64,000 bases of DNA, taken from Bradyrhizobium sp. SRL28 (lineage in GTDB: Bacteria > Pseudomonadota > Alphaproteobacteria > Rhizobiales > Xanthobacteraceae). Numbering within the stretch: the stretch's first letter is position 1; each line of letters starts with the position of its first letter. Positions 15,649-23,889 of this stretch are shown one piece after another. The translations under genes and the position numbers were made by a program. The DNA lies in NCBI RefSeq assembly GCF_018596315.1, contig NZ_JAHEAG010000010.1:166364-230363 (forward strand), written 5' to 3'. The notes under the pieces are model-generated. The model was given only the letters and a program-made list of their open reading frames with translations. It was not told where the DNA came from and did no database searches.

Positions 15649-16464
15649 ATGTCACATAAGTCCTTTGTCTGGCTTTGCCTGCTGCCGCTAGCGGTACTGA
15701 CGGTGGCATTCTTTCTGCTGCCGATGGCGCGGCTGGTCGTGACCGGCGCGGAAGGCCCGCAGGGGCTCGCGGGATATCTCGCGATCCTGACCGAGCCGCG
15801 TTACCGCGCGACCCTCATCAATACGGTCCTGCTCGCCGCCGCGACCACCGTCGTGACCCTTATCGTGGCGACGATCGCCGGAATGTTCCTGCAACGGCAT
15901 CGTTTCCCGGGTCGCGCCGTCCTGATCGCGATGCTGACCTTTCCGCTGGCGTTTCCCGGCGTGGTGGTCGGCTTCATGATCATTCTCCTCGCCGGGCGAC
16001 AGGGCCTGATCGGCGATTTCTCCAACCGCCTGTTCGGCGAGAAGCTGGTCTTTGCCTATTCGATCTACGGCCTGTTTCTCGGCTATCTGTACTTCTCCAT
16101 TCCGCGCGTCATTCTCACCATCATGGCCGCAGTGCAGAAGCTTGATGTCGGCCTGGAAGAAGCCGCGCGTTCGCTTGGCGCGGGCCCGTGGGCGGTACAG
16201 CGCGACGTCGTGCTGCCGGCGCTGGCGCCGGCCTTCGTCGCCTCCGGTGCGATTGCCTTTGCGACCGCGATGGGTGCATTCGGTACGGCGTTTACGTTGG
16301 CGACGAACATCGATGTACTGCCGATGCTGATCTATACCGAATTTACGCTGGCTGCGAATTTCTCGATTTCGGCCGCGCTGTCGGTCGGGCTTGGCATCAT
16401 CACCTGGTTCATTCTTGCGCTTGCTCGCTCCTTCAGCGGAAGCGCCGTCGCTGCGGCTGGATGA
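15649..16464 (+). CDS. ABC transporter permease, first subunit
   Basis: A 271-residue inner membrane permease of the binding-protein-dependent type, with about six hydrophobic segments. The cytoplasmic EAA loop that contacts the ATPase is present (KLDVGLEEAARSLGAGPWAVQRDVVLPALAP). The ATG at 15649 (MSHKSFVWL) is 37 bases after the binding-protein stop; a longer in-frame reading would overlap that gene. It pairs with the next permease to form the channel. The GLEEAA...G....LP phrase is intact, so it should be functional. Confidence 0.9.
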   Translation: MSHKSFVWLCLLPLAVLTVAFFLLPMARLVVTGAEGPQGLAGYLAILTEPRYRATLINTVLLAAATTVVTLIVATIAGMFLQRHRFPGRAVLIAMLTFPLAFPGVVVGFMIILLAGRQGLIGDFSNRLFGEKLVFAYSIYGLFLGYLYFSIPRVILTIMAAVQKLDVGLEEAARSLGAGPWAVQRDVVLPALAPAFVASGAIAFATAMGAFGTAFTLATNIDVLPMLIYTEFTLAANFSISAALSVGLGIITWFILALARSFSGSAVAAAG

Positions 16465-16468
16465 GACC

Positions 16469-17254
16469 ATGCGCGATCGCCTGATCTTCGCCGGCCAGTT
16501 CATCTTCACCCTGCTCGTGGCCGGATTCCTGGTGGTGCCCGCGATCCTGTCGATCTCCGCCGGCGTCACGGTGAACTACTTTCGCGGCATCCAGTCCGGC
16601 GTGACCCTGCAATGGGTCGTGCAGGTTTGGGAGCTCTATGCCGGCACCATCCTGCTGTCATTCGTAGTCGCATTTGCGACGCTTGCGGTAACGCTCACTG
16701 TGGGCGTTCCTGCCGCCTATGCCTTGCATGTGCGGGGAGGGCGCCTGTCGCGGATCGTCGAGGAGATCATCACCCTGCCGTTGGCGATCCCCGGCCTGGC
16801 CATCGCGCTGGCACTGCTCTTGACCTACGGGGGATTCGGCGATTTTCGCCGCTCGTGGTTATTCATTCTCGTAGGCCATGTCGTCTTCACCATGCCCTTC
16901 ATGGTGCGATCAGTCATGGCCGTGTTCGCGACCGTCGACATCAAGACGCTGGACGAAGGCGCGGCGTCGCTCGGTGCATCGCCGTGGCGGCGCTTCCGCG
17001 ACGTGATCGTGCCCAACGCTCTGCCGGGTATCTTGGCGGGCAGCCTGATGGTGGTGACGCTGTCGCTCGGTGAATTCAACCTGACCTGGATGCTCCACAC
17101 GCCGTTGACCAAGACGCTGCCGATTGGCCTTGCCGACAGCTATGCCTCGATGCGGCTCGAAGTGGCATCGGCTTACACGCTGATCTTCTTCGTGATGATC
17201 ATTCCGCTGCTGGTTGCCATGCAATTGTTTGCCGAGAAGGAGCAGAAGAGATGA
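16469..17254 (+). CDS. ABC transporter permease, second subunit
   Basis: A 261-residue permease, six predicted membrane segments, with the EAA loop DIKTLDEGAASLGASPWRRFRDVIVPNALPGILAG. It starts four bases after the first permease ends and overlaps the ATPase start by four bases, so the two permeases and the ATPase are translationally coupled. Segments such as PLAIPGLAIALALLLTYGG are typical of the polyamine/iron/phosphonate importer group. No Walker motif or binding-protein fusion is seen. Confidence 0.9.
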   Translation: MRDRLIFAGQFIFTLLVAGFLVVPAILSISAGVTVNYFRGIQSGVTLQWVVQVWELYAGTILLSFVVAFATLAVTLTVGVPAAYALHVRGGRLSRIVEEIITLPLAIPGLAIALALLLTYGGFGDFRRSWLFILVGHVVFTMPFMVRSVMAVFATVDIKTLDEGAASLGASPWRRFRDVIVPNALPGILAGSLMVVTLSLGEFNLTWMLHTPLTKTLPIGLADSYASMRLEVASAYTLIFFVMIIPLLVAMQLFAEKEQKR

Positions 17255-18312
17255 GTGCGCAGGCCGGACACGGCGCCTCGGTGCGTATCGAGGCCTGCGG
17301 CAAGACCTTTGCCGACGGAACGCGCGCGCTCGAACCTGCAACGCTTGACATCGCCCGTGGTGAAACGCTGGTACTGCTCGGGCCCTCCGGATGCGGCAAG
17401 ACCACCATGCTGCGTATCATCGCGGGGCTCGAAGTGCCCGATGCCGGCGGCAGGGTGCTATTCGACGGCATGGACATGACGGCGGTGCCGATCGAGCGGC
17501 GCAATGTCGGCATGGTGTTCCAGTCCTATGCGCTCTTCCCAAACATGACCGTGTCGGACAATATCGGTTATGGCCTGAAGATCCGTGGGGTGCCGAGCAA
17601 AGAGCGCGCCGAACGCGTCGCCGAACTGGTGGCGCTGACCAATATCTTCGGGCTTGAAAACCGCCGCATCGACCAGCTTTCCGGCGGGCAGCGTCAGCGC
17701 GTCGCGCTGGCGCGCGCGGTTGCGATCCGGCCGGGCATCCTGTTGCTCGACGAGCCGCTAACGGCGCTTGACGCCGCGTTGCGCGACCGGCTGCGCGGCG
17801 AACTGAACCGCCTGCTGCGCGCGCTGGGCATCACCACGATCTACGTGACCCACGATCAGTCCGAGGCCATGGAGCTTGGCGATCGTGTCGTCGTCATGCA
17901 GAAGGGAGCGATTGCTCAGATCGGCACACCGCGCGAGATCTACTTCACGCCGCGAAGTCGCTTTGTTGCCGAATTCATTGGCGCTGCGAATATTGTCGAA
18001 GCGGCCATTGAGGACGGTCATCTCGTGTTACCAGGCGGACGGCAGCCAATTCATTGCGATGTGGACATGCCGGCGGCGGTTGCGATGATCCGCCCGGAAA
18101 CCATCCGCGTAACGAAAGCTGGAAATGCGTCGCTTTCCGGCATTATCGACAGCGTCAGCTTCATTGGCGACCGGCAACGGTTGGTCATCAGTGGCGCATC
18201 CAATAGATTGCTCACCGTCGACGCGCCGAATACGGTTCAAGTCAAGCCCGGCGAACGGATCGGATTGTCGATTTCGCCGGACGCCGTTCGTCTGCTGCCG
18301 CCTGACAACTGA
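17251..18312 (+). CDS. ABC transporter ATP-binding protein
   Basis: A 353-residue ATPase. Walker A is GPSGCGKTT (residues 44-52), the Q-loop reads MVFQSYALFPNMTVSDNI, the signature is LSGGQRQRVALARAV, Walker B is ILLLDEPLTALDA, and the switch His is in YVTHDQSEAMEL. A C-terminal OB-type domain of about 110 residues (TOBE-like) may sense ligand or regulatory state. Features and length fit the PotA/FbpC/PhnT group. It starts at 17251 overlapping the permease stop (ATGA) and is followed after eight bases by the phosphoesterase gene. Confidence 0.92.
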   Translation: MSAQAGHGASVRIEACGKTFADGTRALEPATLDIARGETLVLLGPSGCGKTTMLRIIAGLEVPDAGGRVLFDGMDMTAVPIERRNVGMVFQSYALFPNMTVSDNIGYGLKIRGVPSKERAERVAELVALTNIFGLENRRIDQLSGGQRQRVALARAVAIRPGILLLDEPLTALDAALRDRLRGELNRLLRALGITTIYVTHDQSEAMELGDRVVVMQKGAIAQIGTPREIYFTPRSRFVAEFIGAANIVEAAIEDGHLVLPGGRQPIHCDVDMPAAVAMIRPETIRVTKAGNASLSGIIDSVSFIGDRQRLVISGASNRLLTVDAPNTVQVKPGERIGLSISPDAVRLLPPDN

Positions 18313-18320
18313 GAAAGCCA

Positions 18321-19160
18321 ATGTCGCCAAAGCCGGTTCATATTGCCCAGATTTCCGATCTCCATATCAAGCCGCCGGGATCGCTCGCCTATGGCAGGGT
18401 CGATACCGCCAAGGCGCTTGAGCGCTGCATCACCGCACTGAATGAATTCGAGCCGGTGCCCGATTTCGTGGTGATCTGCGGCGATCTGGCGGACACGCCG
18501 ACGGCTGAGGAGTATCAATATCTCAAGCGGCTGCTGGCACCGCTCAAGCTTCCGTTTGCCGGTATTCCCGGCAATCACGATTCACGCGAGTTGATGCGCG
18601 CCGCGTTTCCTTCCGCTTCGTATGCTTTCGTATCCGGGCCGCTCAACCAGAAGATCGAGGTCGCCGGGCTCGATCTGCTGTTGCTGGATTCAAGCGTGCA
18701 TCGAAAGCCGCATGGCGAACTCGACGGGCCCACGCTGCAATGGCTTGATGCTACTCTGGCTTCGTCGATCGACCGGCCGGCGCTGCTGTTTCTGCACCAT
18801 CCGCCGTTCAAGGCGGGCATTTGGCACATGGATCGCCAGAATCTCCTTAACGCGGCCGATCTCGCGCCCATCGTGCGCCGTCATCCCCGCGTGCAGTTGA
18901 TCGCAACGGGGCATGTCCATCGCGCGACACTGACCATGTTTGCGGGCGTGCCGACCACGATCTGCCCGGCCCCGAACCATGCGGTCGATCTCGATCTGGC
19001 CGAACTGCGCCAACCCTCCTTCAAGGTCGAACCGCCGGCTTTCCATCTTCATACGTGGTTTCCAGGCGAGGGATTCGGCACCGTCGTGACCCATCAAGTC
19101 CCCATAGGTACCTTCGACGGGCCGCATCCGTTTTTTGGACCGGACGGCAAGCTCCTTTAG
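18321..19160 (+). CDS. Metallophosphoesterase (cyclic-nucleotide/glycerophosphodiester phosphodiesterase-like)
   Basis: A 279-residue binuclear metal phosphodiesterase of the CpdA/GpdQ class. All five metal motifs are visible: DLH (residues 13-15), GDLAD, GNHD, LHHPPF and GHVHRA. It lacks a signal peptide and so acts in the cytoplasm. It lies eight bases downstream of the transporter ATPase, as the last gene of that operon, so it probably acts on the imported ligand. GpdQ-type enzymes hydrolyse glycerophosphodiesters and CpdA hydrolyses cAMP; the sequence alone does not decide. The cap region ends in an extended aromatic tail (FHLHTWFPGEGFGTVVTHQ). Confidence 0.85.
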   Translation: MSPKPVHIAQISDLHIKPPGSLAYGRVDTAKALERCITALNEFEPVPDFVVICGDLADTPTAEEYQYLKRLLAPLKLPFAGIPGNHDSRELMRAAFPSASYAFVSGPLNQKIEVAGLDLLLLDSSVHRKPHGELDGPTLQWLDATLASSIDRPALLFLHHPPFKAGIWHMDRQNLLNAADLAPIVRRHPRVQLIATGHVHRATLTMFAGVPTTICPAPNHAVDLDLAELRQPSFKVEPPAFHLHTWFPGEGFGTVVTHQVPIGTFDGPHPFFGPDGKLL

Positions 19161-19294
19161 TCACCGCTGGTCGGCATTCGCTGCCGGGGGCAGTCCATTT
19201 TCCGGACCGATTGCAAAGCGGTGAGTTCGAGCGCAATCTTTCCTCAAGAGAGGCGGCTGCGATTGCGCAAGGCCGCCCGGTCAGGGGGAAATGT

Positions 19295-20263
19295 ATGCGT
19301 CTGGTCCATTTGCTGATTCCGGCCCTCGCGCTGTTCTCAAGCCACCAAGCGATTGGCCAGGGGAGTTATCCCGACCGGCCCATCAAGATGATCGTGCCGC
19401 TGGCCGCGGCAAGTGCGGTCGATGTCGCCGCACGGATCGTCACCCAGAAGATGGCTGACAATATGGGCCAGCAGATCGTGATCCTGAACCAGCCGGGCGC
19501 GTCAGGACTGATCGGGGCGGAGGCCGTCGCCCGTGCCGAACCGGACGGCTACACGATTGGCGGGTTCAACGACAGCATCATGACGATGGTGCCGAACCTG
19601 CAGTCCAAGATGCGATGGGACATCCTCAGGGATTTCGAGCCGGTGTCGCTGGTTGCGACGGTGGAGTGGGGGCTGGTTGCCAACAATCGGGCCAGCTTTA
19701 AGAGCGCAGCGGATCTGATCGCGGCCGCGAAGGCGACGCCCGGCAAGATCGATTATGGCTCGGGCGGGCCGGGAAGCCCGCAGCATCTGGCGATGGCGAT
19801 GTTCGCGTCGGCGGCCGGCATATCGCTGACACATGTGCCCTATAAGGGCGCCACCCAAGCCGCAACCGACATTGCCGCCGGCCAGATTCCGATCGGTTTC
19901 CAGGGCCTGGGCACGGTCGCAACGCTCGTGCGCGGCGGTCAACTCAGGCTGATCGGGGTGACCACAGAGAAGAGATTGTCGCAATTCCCTGATGTGCCGA
20001 CCGTCTCGGAATCCGGCCTGCCCGGCTTCTTCTTCAATTCCTGGTTTGCAATTCTGGCTCCTGCCGGCACCCCAAAGGACATCATTGCCCGTCTCAATGC
20101 CGAGGTGCTGAAGGCTGTCGGCGATCCCGATGTACGCCGCAAACTTGAAGAGCTGGGGTTCGCGGTGCGCGGCAGTTCGGCGGCGGAGTTGCGCGCCATG
20201 ACGCGCGATCAGCTCGCCAAGTATGAGCGCGTGATCAGGGAAACGGGAATCGCCAAGGAATAG
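19295..20263 (+). CDS. Bug/TctC-family substrate-binding protein (orphan)
   Basis: A 322-residue tripartite tricarboxylate transporter binding protein. A signal peptide (MRLVHLLIPALALFSSHQAIGQ) precedes the family core: YPDRPIKMIVPLAAASAVDVAARI, NQPGASGLIGAEAVARAEPDGYTI, KIDYGSGGPGSPQHLAMAMF and HVPYKGATQAATDIAAGQI. Usually this loop reads P..aGg..D; here it is PLAAASAVD, still compatible with ligand binding. The ATG at 19295 has GGGGGAA upstream. No TctA or TctB gene is adjacent, which is common for this expanded family; it may share membrane partners encoded elsewhere or act as a sensor. Ligand unknown, probably a carboxylate. Confidence 0.85.
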   Translation: MRLVHLLIPALALFSSHQAIGQGSYPDRPIKMIVPLAAASAVDVAARIVTQKMADNMGQQIVILNQPGASGLIGAEAVARAEPDGYTIGGFNDSIMTMVPNLQSKMRWDILRDFEPVSLVATVEWGLVANNRASFKSAADLIAAAKATPGKIDYGSGGPGSPQHLAMAMFASAAGISLTHVPYKGATQAATDIAAGQIPIGFQGLGTVATLVRGGQLRLIGVTTEKRLSQFPDVPTVSESGLPGFFFNSWFAILAPAGTPKDIIARLNAEVLKAVGDPDVRRKLEELGFAVRGSSAAELRAMTRDQLAKYERVIRETGIAKE

Positions 20264-20321
20264 CCGCCGGCAGATGGCGTCACAGGCGGCTGGGCTGCTC
20301 CGCATTCCCTAGTTGCATGGC

Positions 20322-20474
20322 ATGCTGTTTGAGGAAGCCATGGGCTGTCTGCAACGAATCATCGAATTCACTGCCAAACTCGAAGCCTTGCCCCTGCTTG
20401 GGGCGGCCAAGGAGGTGCGGGCCCGGCTCCATATTGGACTTCACATGCTTTGTCCGAATTCTTCGCTGAAATAA
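20322..20474 (+). CDS. Possible 50-residue protein followed by a terminator
   Basis: The frame ATG 20322 to TAA 20472-20474 encodes a 50-residue helical peptide beginning MLFEEAMGCLQRIIEF and ending CPNSSLK. It has no recognised domain and no strong ribosome binding site. Support comes from the strong intrinsic terminator 24 bases downstream, which must end some transcript, and from the amphipathic character of the peptide. It may equally be that the terminator belongs to the orphan Bug gene upstream or to a small RNA, so this call is tentative. Confidence 0.35.
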   Translation: MLFEEAMGCLQRIIEFTAKLEALPLLGAAKEVRARLHIGLHMLCPNSSLK

Positions 20475-20497
20475 CCCTGATCGCTTAGATTAGAATT

Positions 20498-20530
20498 GCC
20501 AGCAAGACCATTTGGTTTTGCTGGCTTTTT
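20498..20530 (+). terminator. Intrinsic terminator
   Basis: GCCAGCAA-GACC pairs with GGT-TTTGCTGGC and is followed by TTTTT. The hairpin is well formed, and the T tract makes it a convincing plus-strand terminator. It lies upstream of the Crp/Fnr gene and downstream of the possible small gene at 20322, insulating the two. Confidence 0.8.
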
Positions 20531-20705
20531 GCTGCAATATCCCGTCCGCCGGAACGGTCGTGCGATCCGGCCATGGTTCTGCCGCTACGGCATGGGCTGT
20601 TTCCAACCGCCAAATCGACGCGCCGCGGCGCTTTCCGGTTGAAATGCCGGCCTGCGTTGATTACGGAAGGGCTGCAATCCCGTGTCCCCCAGGAGTTTGA
20701 CTGGC

Positions 20706-21440
20706 GTGCCTCAACAAAGGACGGGTGAAGCTCACGGATTCTCGAGCAGCAAACTATCGGTTTTGCGCAAGCACCCGATTTTTGCCGACCTCGAGCCAGA
20801 GGCTTTCGAGCAGCTCTGCCGCTACGCCAAGCACTCCACGCTGAAGCGGGGAGCCACGCTGTTTTCCAAGGGGGACCCCGGCAACAGCCTGTACGCGGTC
20901 ATTTCGGGTACGGTGAAGATGAGCATTTCTTCGCCCGATGGCCGCAACGCGATCCTGAACATCGTTGGGCCTGGGGAAATTTTCGGCGAGATCGCGCTGC
21001 TCGACGGACAACCCCGCTCGACCGACGCTATCGCAAACAGCAATTGCGAACTCTTCGTCATCGACCGGCGCGAATTCATCCCCTTTGTGAAAGATCAACC
21101 GGCGCTGGCGATGAAATTCATCGAATTGCTCTGCGAGCGGTTGCGATCGACCAGCGATCAGGTCGAGCAGATTATCCTGCAGAATCTGCCCGGACGGCTG
21201 GCCAGCGCGCTGCTTCGCCTGTCCGAAAAGCACACGTCTGCGCCGCAGGGCCGAACCATCGCGATCACGCAGCAGGAGATCAGCGAGATGGTCGGCATGA
21301 CCCGGGAGAGCATCAACAAGCAGTTGCGGGCCTGGGCAGGCCGCGATTGGGTACGTCTCGAGCACGGTGCCATCGTTGTGCTGAATGCCGAGATGCTTCG
21401 TGAGACGGCGGAAGCGGGGGCCGGGCACGACGGCGAATAA
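20706..21440 (+). CDS. Crp/Fnr family transcriptional regulator
   Basis: A 244-residue regulator. The N-terminal cyclic-nucleotide-binding domain holds FSKGDPGNSLYAVISGTVKMSI and the phosphate-binding cassette-like GEIFGEIALLDGQPRSTDAIA. The dimerisation helix follows, and the C-terminal winged helix shows ITQQEISEMVGMTRESINKQL as the recognition unit. The FNR-type N-terminal cysteines for an Fe-S cluster are absent, so oxygen sensing of that type is unlikely. The GTG at 20706 follows AGGAG; an upstream GTG at 20682 is an alternative. It is convergent with the Liv operon. Its target genes cannot be read from the window. Confidence 0.88.
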   Translation: MPQQRTGEAHGFSSSKLSVLRKHPIFADLEPEAFEQLCRYAKHSTLKRGATLFSKGDPGNSLYAVISGTVKMSISSPDGRNAILNIVGPGEIFGEIALLDGQPRSTDAIANSNCELFVIDRREFIPFVKDQPALAMKFIELLCERLRSTSDQVEQIILQNLPGRLASALLRLSEKHTSAPQGRTIAITQQEISEMVGMTRESINKQLRAWAGRDWVRLEHGAIVVLNAEMLRETAEAGAGHDGE

Positions 21441-21479
21441 TCCGGCAACGCGCCTCGCGAAGCCGACCAGCCTGGACCG

Positions 21480-22157
21480 TCAGGGCTCATTGATTGCCCG
21501 GGCGGGATTGGCGCCACGTTCAATCGTGAACTCCACGTCAATCAGCCCACGCGAGTGATTCAAGTCCGATTGAGACATCAGCAAGGTCAGATCCTTGCCC
21601 TTGAGGGATGCTAGCACCTCCGACAGCCGTTCCGACAGCGCTGGTGCGATGCCTTCGAACGGCTCGTCGAGCAGCAGGCATTTGGTTCCAATGGCAAGCG
21701 CTCGGCCGAGCGCGACCAGTTTTTGCTGTCCGCCGCTCAGCAATAGCGCCTTGCGCTGGCGCATCTCGGTGAGTTCGCCGATCACCTCATAGACGAAGTC
21801 TAGCCGGGCTTTGCGGTCGAGATGCTCCGCCACCCATAACGGCAGCAGGATGTTTTCCTCGACCGTCAACTGAGGCACCAGGCAGCGATCTTCCGGCATA
21901 TAGCCGATCCCGAGTGCCGCGCGCGCATGGCGCGGACGGGACGACAGATCGCTGCCTTCGAACCGCACCATCCCCCTGGCCGGCGTGAGGTGCCCCATGA
22001 TCGAACGCATCAGTGTCGTCTTGCCCGCGCCGTTGCGGCCCACCAGACTGACCATGGCTCCTCTCGCGACGTGCATCGTAAAGCCGCGCAATGCCGGCAT
22101 CGACTGGATCTCGACGACAAGATTGTCGATTGCTAGCAAGGGCGCTGCGTCGTTCAT
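21480..22157 (-). CDS. Branched-chain amino acid-type ABC transporter ATPase (LivF-like)
   Basis: A 225-residue ATPase with Walker A GRNGAGKTT, signature LLSGGQQKLVALGRAL and Walker B CLLLDEPFEGIAP. The last is typical of LivF proteins. It is the terminal gene of the five-gene Liv-type operon read on the minus strand, overlapping LivG by four bases (ATGA). The C terminus has a family-typical LMSQSDLNHSRGLIDVEFTIERG. Transport of branched-chain amino acids is the family default, but Liv-type systems in rhizobia also carry urea, amides and aromatic acids. Confidence 0.9.
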   Translation of the reverse strand: MNDAAPLLAIDNLVVEIQSMPALRGFTMHVARGAMVSLVGRNGAGKTTLMRSIMGHLTPARGMVRFEGSDLSSRPRHARAALGIGYMPEDRCLVPQLTVEENILLPLWVAEHLDRKARLDFVYEVIGELTEMRQRKALLLSGGQQKLVALGRALAIGTKCLLLDEPFEGIAPALSERLSEVLASLKGKDLTLLMSQSDLNHSRGLIDVEFTIERGANPARAINEP

Positions 22158-22900
22158 CGCGCGCCTCCGGTGACGTAGCGGCGGACTTCCTGATTATTCA
22201 GGACCTCGGCGGGCACCCCGTCGGCCAGAATCCGGCCCTGATAGAATGCCACGACGCGATCGGCATAGCGGCTGACGATTTCCATGTCGTGCTCGACGAA
22301 TACGATGGTCGCTGCGTCCTGCGCGACGGCGCGGATAACGCGATCCATGGTCGAGAATTTTTCTTCCGCCGATACTCCGGAGGTCGGCTCATCCAGCAGC
22401 AGTAGTCTTGGACGGCGCACCAATGCCATGGCGATATCGATCAGTTTGCGCACGCCGCCCGCAAGCTCCGAGATCGGGCGATCGGCCAGATCGGCAAGGC
22501 CAAAGCGCTCCAGTAACTCGACGGCCTTGTCGCGGCGGCCTTGGGCCTCCGCCGGTGCCCGGAGTGACATCCGTGTGCCGATGCCGGAAATCGCCACAGT
22601 GAGATTTTCGGCGGCGGTGAGCTCGACAAACAATTGTGGAATCTGGAAGGAACGGGAGATCCCAAGCTGGGCTGCGCTTCGTGGCGAGCGTTTGCCGATG
22701 TCAATTCCGTCGAGCAGGATCGTCCCGCTGTCGGGTTTGAGATAGCCGGTGACCATGTTGACGAAGGTGGTTTTACCGGCACCGTTGGCGCCGATCAGGC
22801 TGATCTTCTGACCGGCCGGAACATCTAGGGTAAGCGCATCGGCGGCAACCACTGCGCCAAAGCGCTTCTCGAGCCTGCGTACCGAAAGAACCGGGTTCAC
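22154..22900 (-). CDS. Branched-chain amino acid-type ABC transporter ATPase (LivG-like)
   Basis: A 248-residue ATPase. Walker A is GANGAGKTT; the signature here reads ELAGGVRKLIDIAMAL, with AGG in place of the more usual SGG, as often occurs in LivG. Walker B is LLLLDEPTSGV and the switch region IVFVEHDMEIV. LivG pairs with LivF as a heterodimer. Four-base overlaps with LivM upstream (22897) and LivF downstream (22154) show tight coupling. The length is normal for LivG. Confidence 0.9.
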   Translation of the reverse strand: MNPVLSVRRLEKRFGAVVAADALTLDVPAGQKISLIGANGAGKTTFVNMVTGYLKPDSGTILLDGIDIGKRSPRSAAQLGISRSFQIPQLFVELTAAENLTVAISGIGTRMSLRAPAEAQGRRDKAVELLERFGLADLADRPISELAGGVRKLIDIAMALVRRPRLLLLDEPTSGVSAEEKFSTMDRVIRAVAQDAATIVFVEHDMEIVSRYADRVVAFYQGRILADGVPAEVLNNQEVRRYVTGGAR

Positions 22901-23889
22901 GGTGCGGCTCCTCGTTCGGCGGTGAGGGGAGCCGTCGCCGAGATGCGCCGCTTGCGCCGGTCCCTGATCCAGAGCGAACCGATGCCATGCGGCAGAAACA
23001 GAATGACGCCCAGGAGGAAGACGCCGAGCACGAGCTGCCAGGTATTGGGCAAATACAGATTCGAGAACGAACGGACCAGCTCCAGCGCCATCGAGGCGAC
23101 GAAAACGGCGGCCACACTCTGGTTGCCGGCAAGCACCGCCACGAAGACGAATTCACCCGATGTGGTCCAGTATGCGAATTGCGGATCGATATGCCGCTGC
23201 GCCATCAGGGCAAAGGCGCCGCTGGCGCCGGCGAAGATCGCGGCGATCAGGAAGTTGATCGATATGATCCGGTTGGCTGAGAGGCCGAGATATTCGACCC
23301 GCAGGTTGTTTTCGCGCACCGCAAGGCTGGCAAGGCCGAATTCGGACCGGAACAGGATGGTCGCGGCGATGCCGGCAAATCCGGTCACGATGACCGAGAC
23401 GGCATACAGCATGAAGTCGGCCTCGCGCGGATCGGTGAAGCTCATGCCAAACAGGCTTGGCCGCCCGACATTGAAGCCGTCGGAGCCGCCAAGCGCGGTC
23501 GATTTCACCAGCGCGCCGTAAAACACCATCGATAGCGCCAATGTCAGCATGCCGAAGAAAATCCCGCTGTAGCGTGCGATCAACGGCCCGATGACCAGGC
23601 CGAGCAGGCCGCCGCAGGCCGCGCCGACGATCACCTGCGCGACCGCGTCGGTGAGACCCCAGGCGTTGGCGATCAGCGCCACGCCATAGCCGCCGGCGGC
23701 AAAGAACAGGCCCTGACCGAACGACACGTTGCCGGTGCGCGCCAACACGACGATGCCAAGGGCGATCAGCGCATTGGAGGCGGCAATCGTCGCCAGCGAC
23801 AAAGTCCAGGTCGGCAGCGCGCGGCCGGCCAGCGTCACCGCAGCGACAAGACCGATCATGACCAGGGGATGTTGGCTCATCTTCATCAA
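22897..23889 (-). CDS. Branched-chain amino acid-type ABC transporter permease (LivM-like)
   Basis: A 330-residue permease with about ten hydrophobic segments. LivM features include GNVSFGQGLFFAAGGYGVALI near the N-terminal third and the cytoplasmic stretch ENNLRVEYLGLSANRIISINFLIAAIFAGASGAFAL, which docks with the ATPases. A cytoplasmic basic tail (RDRRKRRISATAPLT) closes the protein. The start is ATG at 23889, overlapping LivH by four bases. A second ATG one codon later is equally possible. Confidence 0.9.
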   Translation of the reverse strand: MMKMSQHPLVMIGLVAAVTLAGRALPTWTLSLATIAASNALIALGIVVLARTGNVSFGQGLFFAAGGYGVALIANAWGLTDAVAQVIVGAACGGLLGLVIGPLIARYSGIFFGMLTLALSMVFYGALVKSTALGGSDGFNVGRPSLFGMSFTDPREADFMLYAVSVIVTGFAGIAATILFRSEFGLASLAVRENNLRVEYLGLSANRIISINFLIAAIFAGASGAFALMAQRHIDPQFAYWTTSGEFVFVAVLAGNQSVAAVFVASMALELVRSFSNLYLPNTWQLVLGVFLLGVILFLPHGIGSLWIRDRRKRRISATAPLTAERGAAP

